DNA from: DATMXT01 sp963662765
GTDB lineage: Bacteria > Bacillota > Clostridia > Oscillospirales > Feifaniaceae
Assembly (NCBI GenBank): GCA_963662765.2
Contig: CAXXUP010000004.1
Span: 186,001-250,000, forward strand
Reading direction: 5' to 3'
Length of the DNA: 64,000 nucleotides
The position numbers were made by a program, and so were the translations under genes. Within the stretch, counting starts at the first letter, position 1; each line of letters starts with the position of its first letter. Under the pieces are notes generated by a model. The model had not been told where the DNA came from, searched no databases, and saw nothing but the letters and a program-made list of their open reading frames with translations. Shown here one piece after another: positions 8,054-16,423 of this stretch.

Positions 8054-8818
8054 TTATTTACTGGTCAGCATTGGCTGAATCACGCCAAGCCCGGTCGCGT
8101 AGGACGCAAGAGTGGTGCGGACGGTGACCATTTCGATTTTAAGTACACCGACCGAAGAGACATCGACATTATAGGCGTCACTGGCACCGGCTAAGGAGCT
8201 TGAGAAGACGGGCGAGGAGTAAAGAAGCTCGCCGTCACCGTAGAAGTTAATCTGGTGGGTGGAACCCCCGATGGCGGCAAGGCCTTTCATAGGGGTGATG
8301 CGGCCGGTCAGCGAGGTGTATTTGCGGCCGAGGTCATATTGCACGTACTGGGTGATGGTGCCGGCCGGAACGCTGCCCTCCACCGTCGCGACCAGTGAAC
8401 GGTTGTACTGCTGACCCGCGGCATCGTAATCGGTTGAGGAGCTCCAGTTGCGGAAGGCCGAGGCGGGGACTGAAGTGGACTGCGCAAGGTCATTGAGGAA
8501 GATGCTCTGGCCCGCAGTCGTCTCCGATTTGACGACGACGGTGTTGGTCTGGGTGACCCAGCTGACCTCGCAGCCGAGCGCCTCGGCGAGGGCACGGGCT
8601 GGCAGATAGGTGGTGCCGTCGACAATGAAGGGGTCGACGACAGTGCCGTTTGCATCCTTGGGGACGACTGTGGTTCCGTTGATCTCAAGTTTGATGTCCT
8701 TATAATACGCCTCAAGTTTTTTGACGGTCTGCGCGGCGAGGGAGGGCACAAAAAGCCCCATAATCATGCCACCGCAGACGAGGCCGGCCGTGAAGCTCTT
8801 AAAGTTGAATGTTCTCAT
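8054..8818 (-). CDS. Secreted protein with copper-amine-oxidase N-terminal-like (stalk) domain
   Basis: A 254-residue protein with a signal peptide (hydrophobic residues 11-29, ending in SLAAQ). Residues about 40-100 resemble the copper amine oxidase N-terminal stalk domain common in clostridial surface proteins (VDGTTYLPARALAEALGCEVSW). The second half, about 120-250, is rich in beta strand and looks like an NPCBM-type carbohydrate-binding fold; this is a weaker guess. No membrane anchor follows the signal peptide. It has its own promoter and is the first gene of a transcript that continues into argH, an odd pairing. Confidence 0.75.
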   Translation of the reverse strand: MRTFNFKSFTAGLVCGGMIMGLFVPSLAAQTVKKLEAYYKDIKLEINGTTVVPKDANGTVVDPFIVDGTTYLPARALAEALGCEVSWVTQTNTVVVKSETTAGQSIFLNDLAQSTSVPASAFRNWSSSTDYDAAGQQYNRSLVATVEGSVPAGTITQYVQYDLGRKYTSLTGRITPMKGLAAIGGSTHQINFYGDGELLYSSPVFSSSLAGASDAYNVDVSSVGVLKIEMVTVRTTLASYATGLGVIQPMLTSK

Positions 8819-8851
8819 CGGGATCTCCTTTTTTTCAAATGATTTTAAAAT

Positions 8852-8880
8852 ATTCTAACCTTTTGCTGAATGACTGTCAA
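8852..8880 (-). promoter_or_regulatory. Promoter of the stalk-domain gene and argH
   Basis: TTGACA (8875-8880), a 17-base spacer and TAGAAT (8852-8857) on the minus strand, 34 bases before the start codon. Confidence 0.75.
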
Positions 8881-8927
8881 CCTTGGTGAGACAATAACAC
8901 TGAAACGTCACGTTAGGAGGTAAAAAT

Positions 8928-9092
8928 ATGCGAATGGGGACAACGATGCTTATTGGAGTCGCAGCACTTACCGCAGTGGGCGCCGCCACCATGTCGACGG
9001 GACGCACCGGCCGCCGTGTACGCCGCAAGATGTCGCGGGCCGTGCGGAGTGCGGGCTGTGTCATGCGCTCGATCGGCGAAATGATCGAATAA
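8928..9092 (+). CDS. Small basic protein of unknown function (54 residues)
   Basis: The ORF has a strong AGGAGGTAAAAAT site just before its ATG and a terminator directly after its stop. The product has a short hydrophobic segment (MLIGVAALTAVGAA, residues 7-20) and then an Arg-rich stretch (RTGRRVRRKMSRAVRSAG). This resembles the general layout of small YtxH-like single-span proteins, but I do not recognise a family. The good translation signal and terminator make it a likely real gene despite its size. Confidence 0.65.
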   Translation: MRMGTTMLIGVAALTAVGAATMSTGRTGRRVRRKMSRAVRSAGCVMRSIGEMIE

Positions 9093-9123
9093 AAAAGCGG
9101 GGGGCGATCACCCCCGTTTTTTT
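9091..9123. terminator. Bidirectional terminator
   Basis: CGGGGGG and CCCCCG pair across a short loop, with A6 on the left and T7 on the right. It serves the small plus-strand gene and the convergent minus-strand gene. Confidence 0.85.
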
Positions 9124-10138
9124 ATTCAATATAAGTTTCGGCCACCGGCCCCGCCCCGATGGGAATGGCGGGGGAAACGGCTGCGGCCACTTGCTGCGGC
9201 GTCTCACACAGAACGCCCCCAATGGTGACGGGCAAGACGGACGGATCGATGACGACGGCCGTGGCCGGCGCGTCGAATCCGTAGCCCGCGGTGCCGGCCC
9301 AGGTGGTGTCGTACAGAGCCCGCATGGGAATTTCAACCGTGATGGGCAGGTCTGAAAGCGCATAGATAAATTCACCGAGCTGCTGCTGCTTCGTCAGCCC
9401 ACCGCCCTGATAGGCGATGAGTGAGAGTTTGCCGTATGTCGGATAACAGACATCGGCGAGCAGCACCATGTCGACGCCGGCCGCCACCGCCTCACGGGCC
9501 AGCGCCTCTACATAGCTGCGAGCCGGCGCTTTGTAAGGGTCGAGACTGCGCTTGTAATTGCCGTCCAAAAACAGTACGCCGGAGGCCACTGTGACGCCGG
9601 AGTTTGAGATATTTTTGGGGCCCAAATGGTCTGTGAAGGCCGAGAGCCTTCCCCAGAGCATCAGCCCTTTTTCATGGCAGGACTCGGCGAGGGCAGCAAG
9701 GTCGTAGGCGTCCGGCTGCAAGGCAGCTGCCGCCCCCTCCACCTTTGAGGTGTAGCAGATCTCGCCGCCCGTGAGCTTGAGATCGACGATGACACCGTAT
9801 GCGCCGGCCTTCGCGGCCTCGTCCAAAGTTGTATTTTCCAGTTGCACAATGGGGCCGGTGCGAGGCTTTTCAGGCTCCGATTCAGGCTCCGGTTCAGACT
9901 CCGGATCGGACTGCGGCTCAAGCTCGCCGGAGGGCTGTGCGTCGCCGGCTTCGGGGGTCTTCTCCGGAAGGTGCTCCCCACGCAAAACTGCCGCAATGTC
10001 CGATATGGCACTGCGGAAATCGTCATTTGTCTTATAGGTATACCCTAAAAAAAGCAGAATCGTAAGAACGGCAAGCGTGATGATGGCAAGGTTCTTCCAC
10101 TTGCTTGGCCGCCCACGATATGGCCGCGCTTTTGCCAT
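9122..10138 (-). CDS. Membrane-anchored putative glycoside hydrolase-like protein (DUF4015 type)
   Basis: A 338-residue protein with an Arg/Lys-rich start, one transmembrane segment (about residues 15-35), an acidic linker with many Ser-Glu-Pro repeats (about 60-95) and an extracytoplasmic domain. The domain start (AGAYGVIVDLKLTGGEICYTSK) resembles the TIM-barrel-like DUF4015 family annotated as putative glycosyl hydrolases; catalytic residues cannot be confirmed by eye. GGGAGGTG supports the start at 10138. Single gene with its own promoter, divergent from the MecA-like gene. Confidence 0.65.
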   Translation of the reverse strand: MAKARPYRGRPSKWKNLAIITLAVLTILLFLGYTYKTNDDFRSAISDIAAVLRGEHLPEKTPEAGDAQPSGELEPQSDPESEPEPESEPEKPRTGPIVQLENTTLDEAAKAGAYGVIVDLKLTGGEICYTSKVEGAAAALQPDAYDLAALAESCHEKGLMLWGRLSAFTDHLGPKNISNSGVTVASGVLFLDGNYKRSLDPYKAPARSYVEALAREAVAAGVDMVLLADVCYPTYGKLSLIAYQGGGLTKQQQLGEFIYALSDLPITVEIPMRALYDTTWAGTAGYGFDAPATAVVIDPSVLPVTIGGVLCETPQQVAAAVSPAIPIGAGPVAETYIE

Positions 10139-10175
10139 AAACACCTCCCGGGCCCCGGTGTCATATACTATAAAC

Positions 10176-10204
10176 AGTATATCCGATAAGCGGGGAATAA
10201 TCAA
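10176..10204 (-). promoter_or_regulatory. Promoter of the DUF4015-like gene
   Basis: TTGATT (10199-10204), 17 bases, TATACT (10176-10181) on the minus strand. Confidence 0.65.
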
Positions 10205-10226
10205 GACTGTTCCCATTTATTGCGCT

Positions 10227-10255
10227 TTGTAAAATCTTCAGTGAGAGATTATAAT
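10227..10255 (+). promoter_or_regulatory. Promoter of the MecA-like gene
   Basis: TTGTAA (10227-10232), 17 bases, TATAAT (10250-10255), 20 bases before the start codon. Confidence 0.7.
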
Positions 10256-10275
10256 GTGGACATGGGGGAGTGCGT

Positions 10276-10725
10276 ATGAAGATTGAGGTTGTGGGTGAGA
10301 ACAGGCTGCGTCTGCTGCTCGACGGCACCGACATGGCGGAATATGGGCTTACATATGAGGACATCGATTATTCAAGGCCACAGACACAAAAGGCATTCCG
10401 CAATATGATGGACAGGGCCGAAGATGCAGTCGGATTCCGGTCGGACGGGTACCGGCTTGTCATTGAAGCGCGGCCCGCGACCGATGGGGGCTGCGTTCTG
10501 ACCGTCACCCGCAGGCCCAAGAGAAAGAGCAAAGAGCCCCTTCGCCGCGGTACACGCGCCATGTTTTTGTTCGACAGCGCGGACGACGCCTTAGATGCCC
10601 GACTTGCCTTATCGGCGCCGGTTCCCATCATGCGGGTCGGCCGCGGGTATGTCCTGACGGTCGATCCGGCGGGTGAGCCGCAGCGCAACATTCTACAGGA
10701 ATTCGGCCGGGAAATTGAAGCTTAG
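10276..10725 (+). CDS. MecA-family adaptor protein, short form
   Basis: A 149-residue protein whose first 80 residues match the MecA/YpbH N-terminal domain (MKIEVVGENRLRLLL, DMAEYGLTYEDIDYS, MMDRAE). MecA proteins bring substrates such as ComK to the ClpC unfoldase. The C-terminal ClpC-binding domain is recognisable (RAMFLFDSADDALD, VGRGYVLTV) but ends soon after LQEFG, some tens of residues earlier than in standard MecA of about 220. It may be a truncated or divergent adaptor. GGGGGAG lies upstream of the start. Confidence 0.7.
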   Translation: MKIEVVGENRLRLLLDGTDMAEYGLTYEDIDYSRPQTQKAFRNMMDRAEDAVGFRSDGYRLVIEARPATDGGCVLTVTRRPKRKSKEPLRRGTRAMFLFDSADDALDARLALSAPVPIMRVGRGYVLTVDPAGEPQRNILQEFGREIEA

Positions 10726-10807
10726 GGAACTTTACATAGAGTAGCGCGACAAGCCGTCCTGAATCAAATGAATTTCATGATATCAACCATAAGCCTTATA
10801 GTGATGC

Positions 10808-10848
10808 AAGTGAGCCTCCTTTACTGAAAAGGAGGCTCACTTTTTTTG
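10808..10848 (+). terminator. Terminator after the MecA-like gene
   Basis: AAGTGAGCCTCCTTT pairs perfectly with AAAGGAGGCTCACTT (15 bp) across ACTGA, followed by T5-7. Confidence 0.93.
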
Positions 10849-11194
10849 TTTCAAGGTTGACTGGCCAACAATTTGTTTTATTATTTAATCAAATATATAA
10901 TTATCCATATTGTTTTTTAGCAATAGCCCCTTTTACGAATACGGCTTAATTTTTCAGCATAAACACACAAATGAAGAAACCAAAATCAGAATTTTATAAA
11001 CATTCAAAATAATGCTTATTATCAATAATACACAGATATTTTTTTAAATAAATCGGTTTTTTATTCAATTTCTTTCTTGCAATCCAACGGAATAGATGTT
11101 ATACTTCTTTGCACAGAAGAGCTTCTGGGGAGTTCACGCTCCAATCGGACTCGCCGGAAAATTATTTATATTTATTATATGGAGGAAATTGATC
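10849..11194 (+). promoter_or_regulatory. AT-rich upstream region and promoter of argG
   Basis: About 230 bases of AT-rich DNA lead into a promoter with TTGCAA (11077-11082), 17 bases and TATACT (11100-11105). A 90-base leader with small inverted repeats (GAAGAGCTTC near 11116) precedes the start. The near-palindrome AATAATGCTTATT at about 11008 could be an ArgR-type site, but that is speculative. No gene is visible; the in-frame extension of argG to 11096 overlaps the promoter and is not used. Confidence 0.6.
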
Positions 11195-12415
<1,221 letters not shown>

Positions 12416-12431
12416 TCTCACGCGCCAAAAC

Positions 12432-12461
12432 GCAGCAGGGGCCGTTCCCGGCCCCTGCTGC
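12432..12461 (+). terminator. Hairpin terminator after argG
   Basis: A 13-bp perfect stem (12432-12444 with 12449-12461, loop TTCC) followed by a modest T-rich stretch. Confidence 0.65.
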
Positions 12462-12561
12462 CCTATATTTGACACGTTTTGTTAAGTGCACAATAACTCG
12501 TTTGAAAAAGTGCGGCTTTACTGCCTAATTCGATTGCCCCCCGCCGCCCTCTTACGCGATG

Positions 12562-12981
12562 TCAGGACAACTCATAGTCAATTTTAACAAGGACATTGTT
12601 TTTTACGGCCTGCCATACCGGCGCCATAGCCTCCGCCTGCCCGATTACGGTCTCCATGTCCGAGGCCGAGATGTCGTCAGACTTCAATCGTGCAACCATA
12701 TGGACTTCCTTTAGGGCCAGCGGGCGCTCGCTACGAATGCCCTGCGCCGTCGCTGAAAAGGAAGCAATGCTTTTCCCCGCCCGTCCGAGCAAGAAAACAA
12801 GGGTGGTACTGATGCATCCGGCCAGGGTCATGAGCAGCATCTCAAGTCCAGCAAATCCGTCTCCTTCTCCGATGGGCGGCGCAAAGTCGAAGGGAACTGC
12901 GATGTCCGGGTTATCATTTGACACCCCTTCAAAGTGCACTTTCCGGTCAGTCCTTGTGATAGTAACGAGTAGGTTTTCCAT
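12562..12981 (-). CDS. OsmC-family protein lacking the second catalytic Cys
   Basis: A 139-residue OsmC/Ohr-fold protein. The first Cys region is clear (LLMTLAGCISTTLVFLLGRAGK), but where OsmC/Ohr peroxidases have the C-terminal Cys-Pro motif this protein reads AMAPVWQAV, with Ala in place of Cys. A thiol-peroxidase cycle of the usual kind is therefore unlikely. It lies 54 bases downstream of a TetR gene in the same direction and is probably its target. Confidence 0.8.
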   Translation of the reverse strand: MENLLVTITRTDRKVHFEGVSNDNPDIAVPFDFAPPIGEGDGFAGLEMLLMTLAGCISTTLVFLLGRAGKSIASFSATAQGIRSERPLALKEVHMVARLKSDDISASDMETVIGQAEAMAPVWQAVKNNVLVKIDYELS

Positions 12982-13035
12982 GTTGCTTCCTCCTTATTTT
13001 AATGCGTTTACCGCGGGAACCCTGCTTTGTGGGGA

Positions 13036-13593
13036 CTATGAAAAGAGCGTAAACAGCATTGAAAAACGTCGATCAATTTCCTCGTCCGATACGTCGATAC
13101 CCTTTAAGACAATCTGCTCGGTCAGGTTCAAAAATACATGCATGAGCAAAGCGGTGAAAGTATCAAGCTGTGCCGGGTTTCGGATGTTCTTTGCGAGATA
13201 CACCTTGCGTCGCTCCATCATTTCAACAACCCAACCGCAAAGTTGATTTTCAACCTCATCATCCCCGAGCAAACGATACCAACCCTGTACCGCAAGCCGA
13301 TAGACCTGTTTTTGATACTCCGTAAAATGTTTGCGCTTCACGACTGCCCGGACATAGATTTCCTTTGGTGAAAGGGAGAGATCTACTTCACTGATCATCT
13401 GTTCCATCATCCGTCGGAATTCGCCCAGTACGGACTCTTGAAATAGGGCATGTTTGCTGTCAAAATAATAGTACAGGGTAGGCTGTGTGCAGTCCGCCGC
13501 CTTCATGATATCGCGCATGGAGGTGCCATGATACCCTTTGTCACTAAACAGCTTCACGGCTTCCCGTATGATTTTTTGCTGCATTTCATTCAT
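13036..13593 (-). CDS. TetR-family regulator
   Basis: A 185-residue regulator. The N-terminal helix-turn-helix is clear (GYHGTSMRDIMKAADCTQPT, then LYYYFDSKHALFQE). The start at 13593 has GGAGG upstream; an in-frame TTG at 13605 is less likely. A perfect inverted repeat lies 15 bases before the start, which fits autorepression of a tetR-osmC operon. The ligand is unknown. Confidence 0.88.
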   Translation of the reverse strand: MNEMQQKIIREAVKLFSDKGYHGTSMRDIMKAADCTQPTLYYYFDSKHALFQESVLGEFRRMMEQMISEVDLSLSPKEIYVRAVVKRKHFTEYQKQVYRLAVQGWYRLLGDDEVENQLCGWVVEMMERRKVYLAKNIRNPAQLDTFTALLMHVFLNLTEQIVLKGIDVSDEEIDRRFSMLFTLFS

Positions 13594-13607
13594 CGCGGCC
13601 TCCAAGC

Positions 13608-13627
13608 AATATAACGATTGTTATATT
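13608..13627. promoter_or_regulatory. Palindromic operator of the tetR-osmC operon
   Basis: AATATAAC-N4-GTTATATT, a perfect 8+8 inverted repeat immediately upstream of the TetR start, the expected place for autoregulation. Confidence 0.75.
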
Positions 13628-13690
13628 CAGGATACGCCTGCGAAAGGGAAAAGTCAATCGGCTTAGACGGTTAAGAAGGCTTGCATGCAT

Positions 13691-13720
13691 AAAAAAAGCC
13701 GCCCCAATTGGGGCGACTTT
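13691..13720 (-). terminator. Terminator of rpsO
   Basis: GCCCC-AATT-GGGGC forms the core of a stem extended by outer pairs, followed on the minus strand by T7. Confidence 0.85.
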
Positions 13721-13732
13721 TTGTTTTGATAT

Positions 13733-13993
13733 TTACTTGCGAAGTCCGAGCTTTTCAACAATTGTACGATACCGGCTGATGTCGGTCTTCGTGAGGTAGT
13801 TGAGCAGCCTTCTGCGCTGTCCGACCATCTTGAAGAGGCCATAGCGGGAATGATGGTCCTTCTTGTTGAGCTTCAAATGCTCATTCAGATGGTTGATGCG
13901 CTCGGTCAGCATGGCAATCTGCACTTCGGGAGAACCGGTATCGCCTTCGTGCAGCTTGTACTCGGCGATGATTTCGCTCTTGTCACGGATCAT
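13733..13993 (-). CDS. rpsO: Small ribosomal subunit protein uS15
   Basis: An 86-residue S15 protein (MIRDKSEIIAEYKLHEGDTG, then LTERINHLNEHLKLNKKDHH), full length for bacteria. It binds 16S rRNA early in 30S assembly. A GAGGTG site lies before the start. It follows ribF, as in many Firmicutes, but also has its own promoter and an 80-base leader where S15 autoregulation could act; no specific leader fold was identified. Confidence 0.97.
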   Translation of the reverse strand: MIRDKSEIIAEYKLHEGDTGSPEVQIAMLTERINHLNEHLKLNKKDHHSRYGLFKMVGQRRRLLNYLTKTDISRYRTIVEKLGLRK

Positions 13994-14081
13994 TGTTTTT
14001 CACCTCATTAATTATTTCAGACACCACAAAACACAGCGACGAATTGGTGAAATCCGATACCGCGCTTCGGGTCGCTATAAT

Positions 14082-14110
14082 AGAATATCATAAACCAGCT
14101 GCGCTGTCAA
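14082..14110 (-). promoter_or_regulatory. rpsO promoter inside the 3' end of ribF
   Basis: TTGACA (14105-14110), 17 bases, TATTCT (14082-14087) on the minus strand, overlapping the last codons of ribF. Confidence 0.75.
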
Positions 14111-15032
14111 CGTACTTTTTTTCGATTGCGGCACAGCGCGCCACATCTTTTTCCAGTTGAACGCGCAGGGCCTCCGTGTTTTCGAATTTCCGCTCGTCCC
14201 TGATTTTACGGCAAAACTGAATTTCAAGTTCCCTGCCGTACAGGTCGCCCGAAAAGCCGATCAGATGGGTCTCGGCATTGACACCATGACCCGACACGGT
14301 TGGCCGGGTGCCGACGTTGGTGGCCCCCGGCCACAGGACACCATCGACCATGACACGGGTATAGTAGACACCGCGGGCCGGCTGGAGCTTCTCTTCGGAG
14401 AACCACTGGTTCATGGTCGGGATTCCGAGCCGGGTGCCGAGATGCTGACCCCGCACGACGGTCGCCCGCAGCGTGTAGGGGTGCCCCATGAGCAGGGCGG
14501 CATGCCCGACGTTGCCGGTGACAACACATTCTCGGACCCAGGTCGAGCTGATGACCCGCCCGTCCTGCAGCACGGGCGGCATGATGGCGGCCTGTATCCC
14601 GAAATCGGTGCAGAGCATTTGCATGAGGGCGGCGTCACCGGCACCGTGGGCGCCGAAGTGGTAGTGAAAGCCGCAGACGACCCCGACACAGCCAAGCTTC
14701 TCAGAAAGTAGATGTTCCACAAAGCTGTCCGGCGTAAGGGTTGCGGTCTCGGGCTTAAACGGGTCCATGACGGTGAGTTCAATGCCGATCCGGGCAAAGA
14801 GCTCCAGTCGCTCGGCGTTTGTTGTGATGGAGGGCGCGACAATGCGGCCGGCCAAAACGTTTGCAGGATGGGTCGAAAACGTATATACGGCGGGAGTGGC
14901 TTTGAGTTCACGGGCCAGCCGCACGGTCTCGACAAGCAGCGACTGGTGTCCTCGGTGGACACCGTCGAAGTTGCCAAGCGCCGCCACGACGGGCCCCGTC
15001 TTCTCGTACTGGGCAATGTTGATTACCTGCAT
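14088..15032 (-). CDS. ribF: Bifunctional riboflavin kinase / FAD synthetase
   Basis: A 314-residue RibF protein that makes FMN and FAD from riboflavin. The N-terminal nucleotidyltransferase motif is GNFDGVHRGHQSLL (residues 20-33) and later STWVREC; the C-terminal kinase domain shows LGIPTMNQ, ARGVYYTRV and NVGTRPT. It is the last gene of the nusA-type cluster before rpsO, 10 bases after an acetyltransferase. Flavin supply fits the several flavoproteins in the window, though that link is only thematic. Confidence 0.96.
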   Translation of the reverse strand: MQVINIAQYEKTGPVVAALGNFDGVHRGHQSLLVETVRLARELKATPAVYTFSTHPANVLAGRIVAPSITTNAERLELFARIGIELTVMDPFKPETATLTPDSFVEHLLSEKLGCVGVVCGFHYHFGAHGAGDAALMQMLCTDFGIQAAIMPPVLQDGRVISSTWVRECVVTGNVGHAALLMGHPYTLRATVVRGQHLGTRLGIPTMNQWFSEEKLQPARGVYYTRVMVDGVLWPGATNVGTRPTVSGHGVNAETHLIGFSGDLYGRELEIQFCRKIRDERKFENTEALRVQLEKDVARCAAIEKKYVDSAAGL

Positions 15033-15042
15033 GAAGTCTATC

Positions 15043-15549
15043 CTACCTTAAGATGTATGTTGGGTGCATGAGCCCGGTCGGGGGGTAAAACTCGGTGTCG
15101 ACAAAGGAGAAGCCGAGCTTTTCAAGCACGTGGGAAGAGGCCTTGTTTTGCGGATGGTGTCCCGCGTAAATCGGCCGGCCCGGGAAGGTGGTCTTGGCGT
15201 AATCTATGGCAGCTCGGCCGGCCTCGGTTGCAAGCCCCATGCCCCAAAAGTTGGGACGGAGGTGAAATCCGAGCTCAATGCCGACTTCGCCGTGCGGGCG
15301 CAGCCCACAGCAACCGACAAGTTCATCGGTCGAAAGGGAGAAAATTGGCCAGTACTGCATGTGCACCGTGTTGTCGTTAGATACCTCAGCCGCCAGGCGT
15401 TTCTCGATCTCCGGTGGTGTAAAGACACCTGCGGCGCAGATGTACCGACTGACAGCGGGGTCTCCCCAGAGCAGTTTTGCAAGTTCAAGGTCGGTGGGCT
15501 CCCAGACGGAAAAACCGAGCCGACCCGTCTTCATGAAAAAGTTTCTCAT
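15043..15549 (-). CDS. RimJ/RimL-type GNAT acetyltransferase
   Basis: A 168-residue GNAT protein similar to ribosomal-protein N-acetyltransferases (VGIELGFHLRPNFWGMGLATEA as acetyl-CoA site, shortened here; later NKASSHVLEKLGF). It begins 2 bases after the truB stop codon and ends 10 bases before ribF, with GGAGGC upstream. It is therefore a tightly embedded extra gene in the truB-ribF interval. The position suggests, without proving, a substrate linked to translation. Confidence 0.85.
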   Translation of the reverse strand: MRNFFMKTGRLGFSVWEPTDLELAKLLWGDPAVSRYICAAGVFTPPEIEKRLAAEVSNDNTVHMQYWPIFSLSTDELVGCCGLRPHGEVGIELGFHLRPNFWGMGLATEAGRAAIDYAKTTFPGRPIYAGHHPQNKASSHVLEKLGFSFVDTEFYPPTGLMHPTYILR

Positions 15550-15551
15550 CG

Positions 15552-16423
15552 TTACAGCCTCCAGACCAAACCGTATTTTTCGTCCCGCCGAAGGAGCAGG
15601 CCGATAAACCCGTCATTGCCGTAAAGCCGGTATTTGCCCTCCGAGGCGCCGAGCTTACAGGCGTCGACCCATTGGCCGGAGAGCAAGAGCCGCAAAAAGA
15701 AGTCAGGGGGGGAGTGAGGATGGCCAGCCGCTCGAACAGCCGTTCAGGTGGAATGAGGAGATTCTCAGCCCCGCAGGCTTCAACTTCTTCCAAGGTGTGG
15801 GCATCGTCGATTGTAAAGCCGGCCGACGTCGTTCGCCGAAGGGCACTCATACAGGCACCACAGTCAAGCACCGAGCCAATGTCGGCAATGAGGCTTCGGA
15901 TGTAGGTACCCTTTGAACAGGTGACTGAAAACCGAAACGTGTCCCCAGCAAATGAGAGCAGTGAAAGCTCGTAAATAGTGATTAAACGGGCCTGCCGTTC
16001 AACTTCAAGCCCCTTGCGTGCCAGCTTGTACATGCGGGTCCCATCAATACTTACGGCCGAGTACATAGGCGGTATTTGCGAAATGGGCCCAGCGAAACCG
16101 GCAAGAGCCTCTTCAAGGCGGGCCTTTGTCACATGAACGGGGGACTCCCGCAGGGTGACGCCGGTGGTGTCGAGCGTGTCGGTCTCACGGCCGAGCAGTG
16201 CTGTCGCAAAATAGCTCTTGTCCCCCTCGAGCAGGGTGGAGGAGAGCTTTGTTGCACTGCCGAGCAGCAAAATAAGCAGCCCGGTCGCCATGGGGTCAAG
16301 GGTTCCGGCATGACCGACCTTGGCGCCCGTGAGCCGTCGAACGACGGAAACCGCCCTGTGCGAGGACATGCCGTCCGGCTTGTCCAGCAGCAGCAGACCC
16401 GACAGGGGAGCGGGCGTACTCAC
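15552..16423 (-). pseudogene. truB: tRNA pseudouridine-55 synthase gene with a frameshift in a C7 tract
   Basis: The catalytic domain is intact: LLLDKPDGMSSH, then AGTLDPMATG with the catalytic Asp, then KSYFATALLG. It starts at a GTG overlapping the nrnA stop (GTGA). After LAILTPP the frame leaves the family sequence. The C-terminal PUA-like part (DFFLRLLLSGQWVDACKLG ... EKYGLVWRL) continues in another frame and stops at 15552. The switch is at a run of seven C (G7 at 15706-15712 as given); one more C would restore it. TruB is housekeeping, so a sequencing indel is a strong possibility. Ribosomal slippage on C-CCC-CCC is the other. Confidence 0.85.

Noticed and set aside
11096..11194. N-terminal extension of argG to an upstream ATG
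   Set aside because: The extension overlaps the TATACT promoter element, has no ribosome site and is not part of the conserved enzyme, which starts MAEIKKIVLAYSGG at 11195.
14101..15016. Overlapping plus- and minus-strand ORFs within ribF (for example 14157-14711 and 14411-15016)
   Set aside because: The ribF frame has complete family motifs and position; the others are shadows of high-GC codon use.
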